Shown: positions 1 through 7,236 of the stretch, in pieces | How the letters are laid out: each line of letters starts with the position of its first letter | How positions within the stretch are numbered: position 1 is the first letter of the stretch | Assembly (NCBI GenBank): GCA_013288895.1 | Contig: JABDAY010000021.1 | Span: 134-33,539, forward strand | Source of the DNA: Chlamydiota bacterium | GTDB lineage: Bacteria > Chlamydiota > Chlamydiia > Chlamydiales > Rhabdochlamydiaceae | DNA: 33,406 nt | Direction: 5' to 3' | Position numbers and translations under genes: made by a program | The notes under the pieces: generated by a model | Databases searched by the model: none | What the model was told of the DNA's origin: nothing | What the model saw: the letters and a program-made list of their open reading frames with translations, nothing else

Positions 1-423
1 CCCTTCATCTGCGCTTGTATAATGATAAGGTTGTTTTGGTAAAATGCATCCATCTCCAAGTAAATGGGCTAATAAAACAAGTTCCTTGTCATTAATGGGA
101 GAGGGAGATTCATTGATATTTAATTTTCTTGGTAATCCTACTTTATCCCCTTGTTTAAGTTGATCGAGGGGGGTCCAGCCCTCGAGTTTGAGGAAGGGGT
201 GGTTGCCGCTGGCTTTGATGCTGCGGCCGGTGCGCGTTTTTAGTTCGAAGACTGTTTTTTTGCCTGAGTAAAAAGCTTTGATCATTTTGTGCTTGCCAAG
301 AGTGTGGTCTTGATTGATGGCGTGGACTGTAATGGGAGTTTGAACTGTGCGTTCTGCAAGCTCTTTCATGGTGTAGATTCTTCCAGTTTTGGCGTCTTGT
401 ATAATAGCATCTCCTGTTAAGCA
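1..423 (-). mobile_element. DnaB intein, N-terminal 141 residues (LAGLIDADG-type maxi-intein)
   Basis: A protein-splicing element translated in frame with DnaB. It starts with Cys (codon 423-421) directly after MSDLRESG, the insertion point I recall for the Synechocystis DnaB intein. Visible intein blocks are block A (CLTGDAII), block B (SIKASGNHPFL, with the splicing His), a region WTPLDQLKQGDKVGLP typical of the Hint fold, and near the edge LLAHLLGDG, which fits the first LAGLIDADG-type motif of a homing endonuclease. The rest of the endonuclease, the C-terminal His-Asn and the +1 residue lie outside the window, so splicing and homing activity cannot be judged. Confidence 0.93.
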
Positions 424-1626
424 GCCTGACTCACGTAGGTCGCTCATCATGGGGCGGTGGCCGGCTCTGTCCTCGACTTTACGGGAGAGCTGGGAGAGGC
501 AGAGGATGGGGATGTTGAGTTCGCGGGCGAGGGTTTTTAGCATGCGGGAGATCTCGGAGATCTCGTTTTGCCTGTTCTCAGCGCTGCGGGAAAAGCCGGA
601 GCCGGAGAGGAGTTGAAGATAGTCAATGACGATGAGAGAGACATTGTGGGCTTCCTTCATGCGGCGCGCACGAGCGCGCAGGTCGGTGATTTTAAGGCCG
701 GGCTGATCGTCGATGATCATCGTGGCTTTTTGCATCATGTTGACAGAGGATACGATCTTTTGAAATTCGACTCCGCCAAGAGATCCTGTTTTAATTTTGT
801 CTGATTCTACTTCTGATTGGGAGCAAATGATTCTGTGAATGAGTTGTTCGGCGCTCATCTCGAGGGAAAAGATTCCGACTGGAAGCCCGTTTCTAAAGCA
901 GACGTGTTCGGCAATGTTTAATGCAAGAGCGGTTTTCCCCATCGCAGGACGAGCGGCTAAGATCATTAAGTTAGAAGTATTCAGGCCGTTGATCATTTTA
1001 TCCAGATCGGTAAAATGTGAGGGGATGCCGGTAATCCCTGGATCTTCCGGGCCTTTTGTTTTATAACGTTCCTGTTTTTCTTGTAGTTCTTTTAAAAAGG
1101 GAAGTTTGGATTCCGCTTTTACGCCTGATAAAATATCGCGGATATGAATTCCACCGGATGAATTTGCAATTTGGCTGATAGCGAAAAATTGTTGTTGCGC
1201 TTCATCGAGCGAGGCTGCGACATCGTCTGGTTCTTGAAGAGCTTTTCTTTCAATCTCTTGAGATGTTGCAATCATTCTTCGTAAGATCGATTTGTTTTTT
1301 ACAAGATCGACATATTCTTCGATATAAGCAGAGGTCCCAGCGTACTGCGCGATCCCTGTAACAAAGGGAACGCCGCCGACATTTTTGAGCTTGTCAATCC
1401 GTTTTAATTCTTCGCAAATTAAGTGAACATCGGCAGGCTTATCATTTTTATAAGCGGTCTTCAAAGTCTGAAAAAGGATTTTATGTTCAGTGTAATAAAA
1501 ATCAGACTCATCGAGTACATCTGCCGCAGCATTCAGGCTGTCGACATTTGTCAGCATGCATCCAAGGATCATCATCTCTGATTCTTTGGAGTTTGGCGGA
1601 ATCACAACTTTAGCATTTTCAGTCAT
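1..1626 (-). CDS. dnaB: Replicative DNA helicase DnaB, N-extein plus 5' part of an intein (partial at left edge)
   Basis: Hexameric helicase that unwinds DNA ahead of the replication fork. The frame opens at ATG 1626 (AGGA 8 nt upstream) and stays open to the window edge. Residues 1-401 are ordinary DnaB: an N-terminal helical domain, then the RecA-like domain with Walker A RPAMGKT at about 226-232, a Walker B region LIVIDYLQLLSG, and SQLSRKVEDR followed by MSDLRESG. At codon 402 the host protein stops and an intein begins (see separate entry). The C-extein lies outside the window, so the full helicase cannot be checked. A tRNA-Ser gene lies 48 nt upstream on the same strand. Identity is secure. 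Confidence 0.95.
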   Translation of the reverse strand, partial: MTENAKVVIPPNSKESEMMILGCMLTNVDSLNAAADVLDESDFYYTEHKILFQTLKTAYKNDKPADVHLICEELKRIDKLKNVGGVPFVTGIAQYAGTSAYIEEYVDLVKNKSILRRMIATSQEIERKALQEPDDVAASLDEAQQQFFAISQIANSSGGIHIRDILSGVKAESKLPFLKELQEKQERYKTKGPEDPGITGIPSHFTDLDKMINGLNTSNLMILAARPAMGKTALALNIAEHVCFRNGLPVGIFSLEMSAEQLIHRIICSQSEVESDKIKTGSLGGVEFQKIVSSVNMMQKATMIIDDQPGLKITDLRARARRMKEAHNVSLIVIDYLQLLSGSGFSRSAENRQNEISEISRMLKTLARELNIPILCLSQLSRKVEDRAGHRPMMSDLRESGCLTGDAIIQDAKTGRIYTMKELAERTVQTPITVHAINQDHTLGKHKMIKAFYSGKKTVFELKTRTGRSIKASGNHPFLKLEGWTPLDQLKQGDKVGLPRKLNINESPSPINDKELVLLAHLLGDGCILPKQPYHYTSADEG

Positions 1627-1674
1627 GTTCCCGATCCTATCAGAACAGCCAAAATAACCCAAGCTTAGAGAATA

Positions 1675-1761
1675 CGGAAAGAGTGGGATTTGAACCCACG
1701 GTACCCGTTAAGGTACGCGTCCTTAGCAGGGACGTGCCTTCGGCCACTCAGCCATCTTTCC
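1675..1761 (-). tRNA. tRNA-Ser, anticodon GCU
   Basis: Decodes AGC/AGU serine codons. On the minus strand the 87-nt gene has acceptor arms GGAAAGA (1761-1755) and TCTTTCC, a D arm GGCTGAGTGGCC, the anticodon loop CTGCTAA (anticodon GCT), a long variable arm as expected for class II tRNA-Ser, and a T arm GTGGGTTCAAATCCCAC. The discriminator is G at 1675. CCA is not encoded and would have to be added after transcription. The gene sits between an unknown gene and dnaB, all on the minus strand, with its own promoter just upstream. Confidence 0.97.
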
Positions 1762-1771
1762 GTGGGAAGTA

Positions 1772-1800
1772 ATAGTATAATGGTGACCCTTTTTATTCAA
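1772..1800 (-). promoter_or_regulatory. Sigma-70-type promoter of the tRNA-Ser gene
   Basis: Minus-strand -35 TTGAAT (1800-1795), 17-nt spacer, -10 TACTAT (1777-1772). Initiation would fall at about 1765, a few nt before the mature 5' end at 1761. The -35 overlaps the stop codon of the upstream gene, so the tRNA probably has its own transcript. This is motif reading only. Confidence 0.7.
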
Positions 1801-2629
1801 TAAAATAGCTCGAACGGAGGGGGCGGCCATTGAGGGCGTTCCAATGGCTGGTATGGACAGATCCGTCGGGATTTTGGACGACGATCCCATGGACAGGAAG
1901 ATAAATGTCGGTGGTTTTGCGGATGGCAAAGTCATTGCCAAAGGCTGCCTTGGCCATCCTTTCAATTTGGGAAATAGAGTAGAGCGCAGGCAGGCGGACC
2001 GCGTTTTGAAAGGGCTTTGTCACGAGCCTTTCGTCTATGTGGGTTTCAGGAACGGTGCGGAGGCGAGGGTTCTCAAGATGGAGGCGATATTTGTTGCCCG
2101 ATTGGACGACGAGTTTTTTTCTGCGGCAGTTGTCGATCCACCCATCGAGAATATCATTATCTACGTGGAGCATCTTGGCGAGGTTTTCCCGGTCGGCAGT
2201 GCCCCCCTTGCGGGCGAGGATGTTTAAAATTTTAAATTCATGTTTGTCGGCATTCGCATTAATGCAGTCTCCAAAGCCGTGGGTCTTTTGCCAGTCTTTT
2301 GTATCGATGACCATTTCTCCATCGGTCAAATCCCAAAGCATCACCCCTTCGCTTGTTTTTTCATCAGTGAGTGTGTATTTGACTTCAAGAAGAACGTAGG
2401 GATAAAAATTCAGGACGGGGTCCATATATTTATGGCGATTGTCTTTAAGAAGCTCCTGTCTATGTCCCTCCATGATCTGGTCGGAACTATACCGAAGCTC
2501 TAATGTATGGAAAGATCCTACGTTGAACAATTCTAGAACTTTGTTTTTCAACTCAGGTTGTGTGTTTGACACCCACCAAACGCCATAACTTCCACCGGCA
2601 AGCATGAGTAAAGTAATAAATAGGCCCAT
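1793..2629 (-). CDS. Membrane-anchored protein of unknown function with a winged-helix-like segment
   Basis: 278 residues, not assigned to a named family. Residues 1-23 (MGLFITLLMLAGGSYGVWWV) form one hydrophobic segment, an uncleaved anchor or signal peptide. A central part around residues 130-185, from KHEFKILNILARKGG to the KYRLH strand, reads like a helix-turn-helix/winged-helix fold and is followed by a mixed C-terminal domain. The ATG at 2629 follows AT-rich DNA without a strong Shine-Dalgarno. It may be a conserved chlamydial protein, because it lies next to housekeeping genes and has a well-structured sequence. The role is unknown; the DNA-binding look could be only structural. Confidence 0.8.
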   Translation of the reverse strand: MGLFITLLMLAGGSYGVWWVSNTQPELKNKVLELFNVGSFHTLELRYSSDQIMEGHRQELLKDNRHKYMDPVLNFYPYVLLEVKYTLTDEKTSEGVMLWDLTDGEMVIDTKDWQKTHGFGDCINANADKHEFKILNILARKGGTADRENLAKMLHVDNDILDGWIDNCRRKKLVVQSGNKYRLHLENPRLRTVPETHIDERLVTKPFQNAVRLPALYSISQIERMAKAAFGNDFAIRKTTDIYLPVHGIVVQNPDGSVHTSHWNALNGRPLRSSYFIE

Positions 2630-2750
2630 ATTTTTTAACTATACATAAGTTGGATATTTAAAAATATTCCCAATCGCGTAATATTGTTATAGAGGAGCTT
2701 TAAACAGGCTTGTATTCCTCTGGACAAACATCAAATTGGAAAAAACACAT

Positions 2751-3164
2751 ATGAAAAAGTTCCTCTTATTATTGATTATTGCGTGTTCTCTAAATGCTGA
2801 AGAGGCGCATGAATTTTATGGGCGTCATCTGATTGCAAGTTACTCAGAGTGCGATATCGAGGCGTTGAGCAATATTGATAATCTTAGGAGAGCAATGGGT
2901 GAAGCAATTAAAGAATCAGGCGCAACCGTTCTTGATGAAACACACTATGTTTTCCCTCCAAATGGACTCACCATGGTGTTCTTGCTCTCTGAAAGTCACG
3001 CAAGCATCCACACATACCCTGAATATGGAGCTTGCTTTGTTGATCTCTTTACGTGCGGCAGCAAATGCTCGGCAGAAAAATTCGATGCAGTCCTAAGGGA
3101 TTATTTAAAACCTCAAAAAGTGGAGAGCCGTGCTCTTATCCGTAATGAAGGAATACAAGGATGA
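2751..3164 (+). CDS. S-adenosylmethionine decarboxylase-like proenzyme with N-terminal signal peptide
   Basis: AdoMet decarboxylases make decarboxylated AdoMet, the aminopropyl donor for spermidine, through a pyruvoyl group formed by self-cleavage. From ATG 2751 the protein has 137 residues; an upstream TTG at 2736 would add five residues but is less likely. The prokaryotic family signature is intact: GRHL at 24-27, then SESHASIHT with processing Ser82 and His87, and FTCG with Cys102. Unusually, residues 1-16 (MKKFLLLLIIACSLNA) look like a Sec signal peptide placed before the normal family start. Cleavage after LNA, or lipidation at Cys12, is conceivable. It overlaps the next gene by 4 nt (ATGA). 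No spermidine synthase gene lies in the window. The family call is firm; activity and location are inferred. Confidence 0.87.
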   Translation: MKKFLLLLIIACSLNAEEAHEFYGRHLIASYSECDIEALSNIDNLRRAMGEAIKESGATVLDETHYVFPPNGLTMVFLLSESHASIHTYPEYGACFVDLFTCGSKCSAEKFDAVLRDYLKPQKVESRALIRNEGIQG

Positions 3165-3808
3165 TCTTTCATGATCGGCATGACGCAGGCATTCAACTAG
3201 CTTCAAAACTTCAAAAGTATGCCAAAGCAAAAAACACCCTAGTTCTTGGCTTAGCTAGAGGAGGGGTGGTTGTTGCCTATGAAGTTGCAAAAGCGCTTGA
3301 GCTACCTCTCAACGTGATTGTGGTCAGAAAAATCGGTGCTCCCGGAAATGAGGAGCTTGCGGTGGGCGCCGTCACAGAAAAGGGGGAAGGAACTTTCAAT
3401 GAAAATCTCATTACCATTCTAGGTGTTTCCTCCGATTATCTTAAAAGGGAGGTTGAAAAGGAAAAAAGGCTTGCAGGCGCGCGCGGAGCTCTTTATCGAG
3501 GCGACTCTCCCCCACTTGAAGTCAAAGACAAAACACTCATTCTCGTCGATGATGGGATTGCCACCGGCGCTAGCGTTAAAGCGGCTATCAAATCTCTAAA
3601 GGGGGAATCTCCCCATAAAATCATCCTCGCAATACCCCTCGCAGCTCCCGATTCTCTACGCGCTCTCCAAAAAGAGGTTGATGAAACCGTCTGCCTTTCC
3701 ACCCCTTCCTACTTTGAAGCTGTTGGCTCTTTCTATAAATTCTTCGACCAAACCTCTGATCAAGAAATAGTTTCTTTACTCAAATCGTCCAAAGTTTGTG
3801 GTATTTAA
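3161..3808 (+). CDS. Phosphoribosyltransferase domain protein (COG1926 type)
   Basis: 215 residues with a type I phosphoribosyltransferase fold. The PRPP-binding loop is LILVDDGIATGAS at about residues 125-137, with the two acidic residues followed by the TGAS turn. LGLARGGVVVAYEVAK near the N terminus and VRKIGAPGNEELAVGAV are typical of the predicted phosphoribosyltransferases of COG1926. The substrate base is not known for this group. Its start overlaps the stop of the decarboxylase-like gene (ATGA), so the two are translationally coupled. A purine-salvage role is possible but not shown. Confidence 0.88.
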   Translation: MIFHDRHDAGIQLASKLQKYAKAKNTLVLGLARGGVVVAYEVAKALELPLNVIVVRKIGAPGNEELAVGAVTEKGEGTFNENLITILGVSSDYLKREVEKEKRLAGARGALYRGDSPPLEVKDKTLILVDDGIATGASVKAAIKSLKGESPHKIILAIPLAAPDSLRALQKEVDETVCLSTPSYFEAVGSFYKFFDQTSDQEIVSLLKSSKVCGI

Positions 3809-3851
3809 TAATTTACTTGTTACCAAAATATATTTTATTTTGAAATTTCTG

Positions 3852-3879
3852 TTGCATATTAATTAAAATTTGTTATTGT
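3852..3879 (+). promoter_or_regulatory. Promoter of the first Inc-like gene
   Basis: -35 TTGCAT (3852-3857), 16-nt spacer, -10 TATTGT (3874-3879), about 43 nt before the ATG. The surrounding 110 bp are recognisably the same as those upstream of the second (5030-5141) and third (6220-6329) genes of the family, which supports a functional element. AGGAGG follows at 3911-3916 as a strong ribosome-binding site. Confidence 0.6.
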
Positions 3880-3922
3880 TTAACGACATAGAAAAATTTA
3901 ACTAGCCAACAGGAGGTATAGT

Positions 3923-4918
3923 ATGTCAAGTTCAAGAGTAGTCGTAGCGCCATCACAATCAACTCAAGGTAACCAACATGTTGCCAAAGGTTCAACTCCA
4001 TACATGAACCCTACATATGTTAAAGTTGCTATTTGCGCGCTTGGAGTGATTCTCGGTGCAACAGTAATCGCACTTACATTGGCCGGTATCCTGCCTAATG
4101 TGGGTTCTGTGCATGCAATAAAAAACATCCCCGCCTTTATTAGCGCTAACATTGGAGGTGCGTTCATTGCAGGACTTTGTTTAGCTACACTATATAAATT
4201 TTGTACAGACCAAAAGAAAGAAAAAGAGACGAAAAAGCTTGTGGCCAGTCTTCAGCAGGAAAAGACAACACTTCAAGGATCTCTTGCAACTGCTCAAGGA
4301 GCTAGCGCTGGGCTTGAACAACATGCTGCAGTACTAAAAGGAGGTATTACGGCTGCTCAAGAAGCTAAAGCTGCTTTTGAAAAAAATAATCTAGCGCTAC
4401 AAAGTGCTCTTACGGCTGCTCAAGGAGCTAGCGCTGGTAGTGAACAACGTAATGCATCACTACAAAAAGATCTTACTGCTACTCAAGAAGCTCTTAAAGC
4501 TTCTCAGGCTGAGATAGAAAAACTAACTGCTACTCAAGAAGCTCTTAAAGCTTCTCAGGCTGAGATAGAAAAACTAAGTGAGTGTGTAAAAAATTGTGTA
4601 TTTTTTGATAATGATAATATAGAGAAGCCTTTGTCGCGCTCCGTCGTAAGTCAGTATATTGTAACAAACCCAGAGGGCGGCCACGTAAAGGGAGCTCAAA
4701 AATATATTTTAGCAAATATACAAACTGGCCAGCTTATGACAGCTACCGAGCTATTAGCGCTGCCAGGGATATCTGCTATTGCTAGGCCTCTTCTTTCGCG
4801 AGCAGAAATGAAACGCGCCGCAGCAGCAGCAGCAGCAGCACCTGCTGCTAAGCCGCCCGCTGCCGCCGCTCCTGATGTTAAGCCGCCTGCTGTCGCTGCC
4901 GCTGCTGTACCCAAGTAA
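3923..4918 (+). CDS. Inc-like two-lobed membrane protein with coiled-coil tail (paralog 1)
   Basis: 331 residues. The N-terminal 30 are polar and Ser/Gln-rich, as in type III secreted chlamydial proteins. A two-lobed hydrophobic domain spans about 33-57 and 69-91, with a short linker carrying PNVGSVHAIKNIPAF. This architecture is the hallmark of inclusion-membrane (Inc) proteins. Then comes a long Gln/Ala/Glu-rich coiled coil (about 95-220) containing an exact 17-residue tandem duplication, a globular segment, and an Ala/Pro-rich end with an A-run (GCA repeats near 4820). The start is fixed by AGGAGG at 3911. Export by type III secretion and insertion in the inclusion membrane are inferred from architecture; no orthologue is recognised by name. 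Confidence 0.85.
   Translation: MSSSRVVVAPSQSTQGNQHVAKGSTPYMNPTYVKVAICALGVILGATVIALTLAGILPNVGSVHAIKNIPAFISANIGGAFIAGLCLATLYKFCTDQKKEKETKKLVASLQQEKTTLQGSLATAQGASAGLEQHAAVLKGGITAAQEAKAAFEKNNLALQSALTAAQGASAGSEQRNASLQKDLTATQEALKASQAEIEKLTATQEALKASQAEIEKLSECVKNCVFFDNDNIEKPLSRSVVSQYIVTNPEGGHVKGAQKYILANIQTGQLMTATELLALPGISAIARPLLSRAEMKRAAAAAAAAPAAKPPAAAAPDVKPPAVAAAAVPK
4475..4576 (+). repeat. Two exact 51-bp tandem repeats in paralog 1
   Basis: Codons for TATQEALKASQAEIEKL occur twice back to back (4475-4525 and 4526-4576), with identical DNA in both copies, extending the coiled coil by 17 residues. Related but diverged units (TAAQGASAGxEQ) lie just before, so the coiled coil seems to grow by unit duplication. 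Confidence 0.9.
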
Positions 4919-4928
4919 TTTTAGATAA

Positions 4929-4954
4929 TTCTTAGGGCCGCTTGGCCCTAAGAA
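4929..4954 (+). terminator. Hairpin terminator after paralog 1
   Basis: Perfect 11-bp stem, TTCTTAGGGCC / GGCCCTAAGAA, with a GCTT loop, starting 10 nt after the stop codon. There is no long U-run after it, so termination strength is uncertain. Confidence 0.65.
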
Positions 4955-5069
4955 TAGATTAAATCTTTCCAAAATTATATATCTGCGTAAGATGAATTAC
5001 CTTTTACTTAGATATAGTTGTATTTAATAATTTATTAGTAAATAAAATATATTTTAATCCAGATCTTTA

Positions 5070-5097
5070 TTGTTTATTAATCATAGTTTGTTATTAT
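5070..5097 (+). promoter_or_regulatory. Promoter of the second Inc-like gene
   Basis: -35 TTGTTT (5070-5075), 16-nt spacer, -10 TATTAT (5092-5097). It is at the same relative place and in the same sequence context as the promoter of paralog 1. A GGAG ribosome-binding site lies about 8 nt before ATG 5142. Confidence 0.6.
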
Positions 5098-5141
5098 ATA
5101 TAACATAGAAAATTTAAACTCAAACAATAAGGAGATATAGT

Positions 5142-6128
5142 ATGTCAGCACCAGCAGATAGATTACCAGCAGGAAGTTCAAGTTCAAGTTCAAGTTCAGG
5201 GGTTGCACACCCCCCGCAGCATCAAGATGCATTAGGTAATAAAAATAAATGTCCAGCGTGTATAAACTCCACAAATGCAAAAGTTGCAGTTTGTGTACTT
5301 GGACTACTTCTCGGCGCAGCAGCACTTTCGCTCGCACTAGCCGGTGTCATTCCGAATATAGGTTCTGTACATGCAATCAGTAACATCCCCGCCTTCTTAG
5401 GCACTACACTTGGCGGTGCATTCCTTGTAGGCTTCTGTTTAGCTTCACTATATAAATTTTATGCGGACAAAAAGAAAGACGACCAGATAAAACACCAGAT
5501 GAACCAGTTTATAAACGAGCATGTATTCATTGATTCTAACGGATCGTATGAAAGAATTGATGTCTCTCAGAAGAGGATTGAGAACCAGGCTTGGATACAG
5601 GCTAATAACTGGTTTAAGGATTACACGGCGACACGCCTAAATCAAAAAACTAATCAACAAGAGTATGTGCCGGCTGCTCAGTTAGAACAGGCGCTCAGTG
5701 GTACAGAACCTCTTGCACAACGTATTGCAGAACTTGAAAGACAAGTTGCAGCTCTTCCAGGCCTTGAAGGAGAAGTTGCAACTCTTCACACTGATCTAGC
5801 AGCTGCTCAAGCGCAGCTAGAAACGGCCCAAAAACGCGTTTCTAACTTGGAAAGATACAATACAGTAGTTTCTAATCGGCAAGCTCCAGGTGGAGGGTTC
5901 TACTACTTGGACATGAGGAAAGAGGTTGATTTTATAAGGCTACGGAATGGTCAGACTATTACACCAGATGGTATAAGGCTACGGGATGGTCAGACTATTA
6001 CACCAGATGGTCAGACTATTACACCAGGCCACCTAACGCAACCCTCTTCAAGTGCTGCTGCTAACGGCGGTGCTGGTGCTGGAGGGAAGCCTGCTCCTTC
6101 TCCTGCTGATGCTCAGCCGAAAAAGTAG
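5142..6128 (+). CDS. Inc-like two-lobed membrane protein (paralog 2)
   Basis: 328 residues. A polar N-terminus with a Ser run (about residues 12-19) precedes the two-lobed hydrophobic domain (about 46-71 and 84-106), whose linker PNIGSVHAISNIPAF is almost the same as in paralog 1. A basic KKKDDQ stretch follows, then a polar domain, a coiled coil around 190-240 with repeated LExxVAxL-type units, and a C-terminal Gly/Ala/Pro/Ser-rich tail. DNA repeats encode IRLRxGQTITPDG twice plus a third partial unit. N-terminal and membrane parts match paralog 1 while the tails differ, as in families whose tails face a variable partner. A strong terminator follows at 6146. Confidence 0.85.
   Translation: MSAPADRLPAGSSSSSSSSGVAHPPQHQDALGNKNKCPACINSTNAKVAVCVLGLLLGAAALSLALAGVIPNIGSVHAISNIPAFLGTTLGGAFLVGFCLASLYKFYADKKKDDQIKHQMNQFINEHVFIDSNGSYERIDVSQKRIENQAWIQANNWFKDYTATRLNQKTNQQEYVPAAQLEQALSGTEPLAQRIAELERQVAALPGLEGEVATLHTDLAAAQAQLETAQKRVSNLERYNTVVSNRQAPGGGFYYLDMRKEVDFIRLRNGQTITPDGIRLRDGQTITPDGQTITPGHLTQPSSSAAANGGAGAGGKPAPSPADAQPKK
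5934..6026 (+). repeat. 39-bp tandem repeat in paralog 2 tail
   Basis: Two 39-bp units (5934-5972 and 5973-6011), differing by one visible base, encode IRLRNGQTITPDG and IRLRDGQTITPDG. A truncated third copy of the QTITPG part follows. Confidence 0.85.
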
Positions 6129-6145
6129 TTTTTTGAGTCGAAAAG

Positions 6146-6185
6146 AAAAAAGACTTCTTTGGCTCGCTAAAGAAGTCTTTTTTTT
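6146..6185 (+). terminator. Rho-independent terminator after paralog 2
   Basis: Stem AAAAAAGACTTCTTT (6146-6160) pairs with AAAGAAGTCTTTTTTTT (6169-6185) across a GGCTCGCT loop. A T-run follows on the plus strand and an A-run lies on the other side, so it could work in both directions. Confidence 0.85.
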
Positions 6186-6260
6186 GCTTGCTGTTCGTAG
6201 GATGAGTATTTATATTTTATAATTTAGTTGTTATTAAAATATAGTTTAATTTAATTGCTG

Positions 6261-6290
6261 TTGCACGTTAATCGTTATTTTAGTTATTAT
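6261..6290 (+). promoter_or_regulatory. Promoter of the third Inc-like gene
   Basis: -35 TTGCAC (6261-6266), 18-nt spacer, -10 TATTAT (6285-6290), within the third copy of the conserved upstream region of this family. AAAGGAG lies about 10 nt before ATG 6330. Confidence 0.6.
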
Positions 6291-6329
6291 TAGAGCATTG
6301 AAAATTTTGAACGAAAAGGAGAAAACAGT

Positions 6330-7172
6330 ATGTCAGGTTCATCAACAGCAGTCCCAGAGAATATGTTAAAGCCTTCAGAAATTGACGCAGCGGGGAGAGC
6401 AGCCGCAGCACTAAAGACTAATCAAGCTTCAGGAGCATGCATGAGTACTGCAACTAAGGTGGCAGTTTGCTCAGCGCTTCTTGCTATTCTTGGAGCAGTA
6501 ACACTCGGACTCGCATTAGCTGGCGTCCTGCCAAATTTGGGTTCTATACATTCGATAACTAATCTTCCCGCTTTTTTAAGCACCACAATTGCCTCTGGCT
6601 TCGTTATAGGTGCAGGCATCTGTTTAGCCGCAGCAATCAGATATTATACGAATAAAGAAAGAAAGCAATCTAGTGAGTTTAATGGCCAACTTAATGCCCT
6701 TAGATCTCAGCTTGCCTCTTATGAAAATGTTATTAGAAATTGCACATTTATACCTCATAACGAGGATAGATTTTCCACAAGAGATCAAGTTGTGAGGAAT
6801 TACGATCAACATATAGGGGAAGTTAGGAAGGAGTACGATCAACATATAATGGAAATGGAATCTGTGATACAAGAATTAAGAGATGGACAAGAAGAGATTA
6901 ATAAAGACAGCGCTGATACATTACAAACATTAACAGATACTCAAGATGCTGTTGAGAGAGCTCAAATTCAGATATCAGAATTAACCGCAGCTCTTGCAGC
7001 CTCTGACTCAAAAAGAGGGAAACCGCAGGCTCCTGGCTTAGAAGCGAAGGGGTCTGGTCGTCGTCCTTCTGCACTAAGAGGAGATTCTGTTGTAGCTTCT
7101 CGTACTAAGCCGACGATTTCTCCTGCTGCTGGTTCGCCTGCGTGGAGGTACTCCTACCATCTTACTAGCTAG
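6330..7172 (+). CDS. Inc-like two-lobed membrane protein (paralog 3)
   Basis: 280 residues with the same plan. A polar 40-residue N-terminus is followed by the two-lobed hydrophobic domain (about 46-70 and 82-108) with the linker PNLGSIHSITNLPAF, then a coiled-coil region (about 110-230) containing two near repeats around YDQHI, and a basic Ser/Pro-rich tail. It has its own promoter and probably shares its transcript with paralog 4, which starts 64 nt after its stop with no terminator between. Inclusion-membrane location is inferred. Confidence 0.83.
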   Translation: MSGSSTAVPENMLKPSEIDAAGRAAAALKTNQASGACMSTATKVAVCSALLAILGAVTLGLALAGVLPNLGSIHSITNLPAFLSTTIASGFVIGAGICLAAAIRYYTNKERKQSSEFNGQLNALRSQLASYENVIRNCTFIPHNEDRFSTRDQVVRNYDQHIGEVRKEYDQHIMEMESVIQELRDGQEEINKDSADTLQTLTDTQDAVERAQIQISELTAALAASDSKRGKPQAPGLEAKGSGRRPSALRGDSVVASRTKPTISPAAGSPAWRYSYHLTS

Positions 7173-7236
7173 GTGTTGAAGGTTGCATCCCCAATGAGGA
7201 TTCTTCAGCTTAATTTTAAAACCAGGAGATAATAAT

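Noticed and set aside
1..1626. DnaB possibly truncated or frameshifted at codon 402
   Set aside because: The change of sequence is in frame and carries ordered intein motifs, so it is an insertion that splices, not a disruption.
2736..2750. TTG start five codons before the decarboxylase-like ATG
   Set aside because: The ATG at 2751 gives a standard MKK signal-peptide start; neither has a strong ribosome site, so the ATG is preferred.
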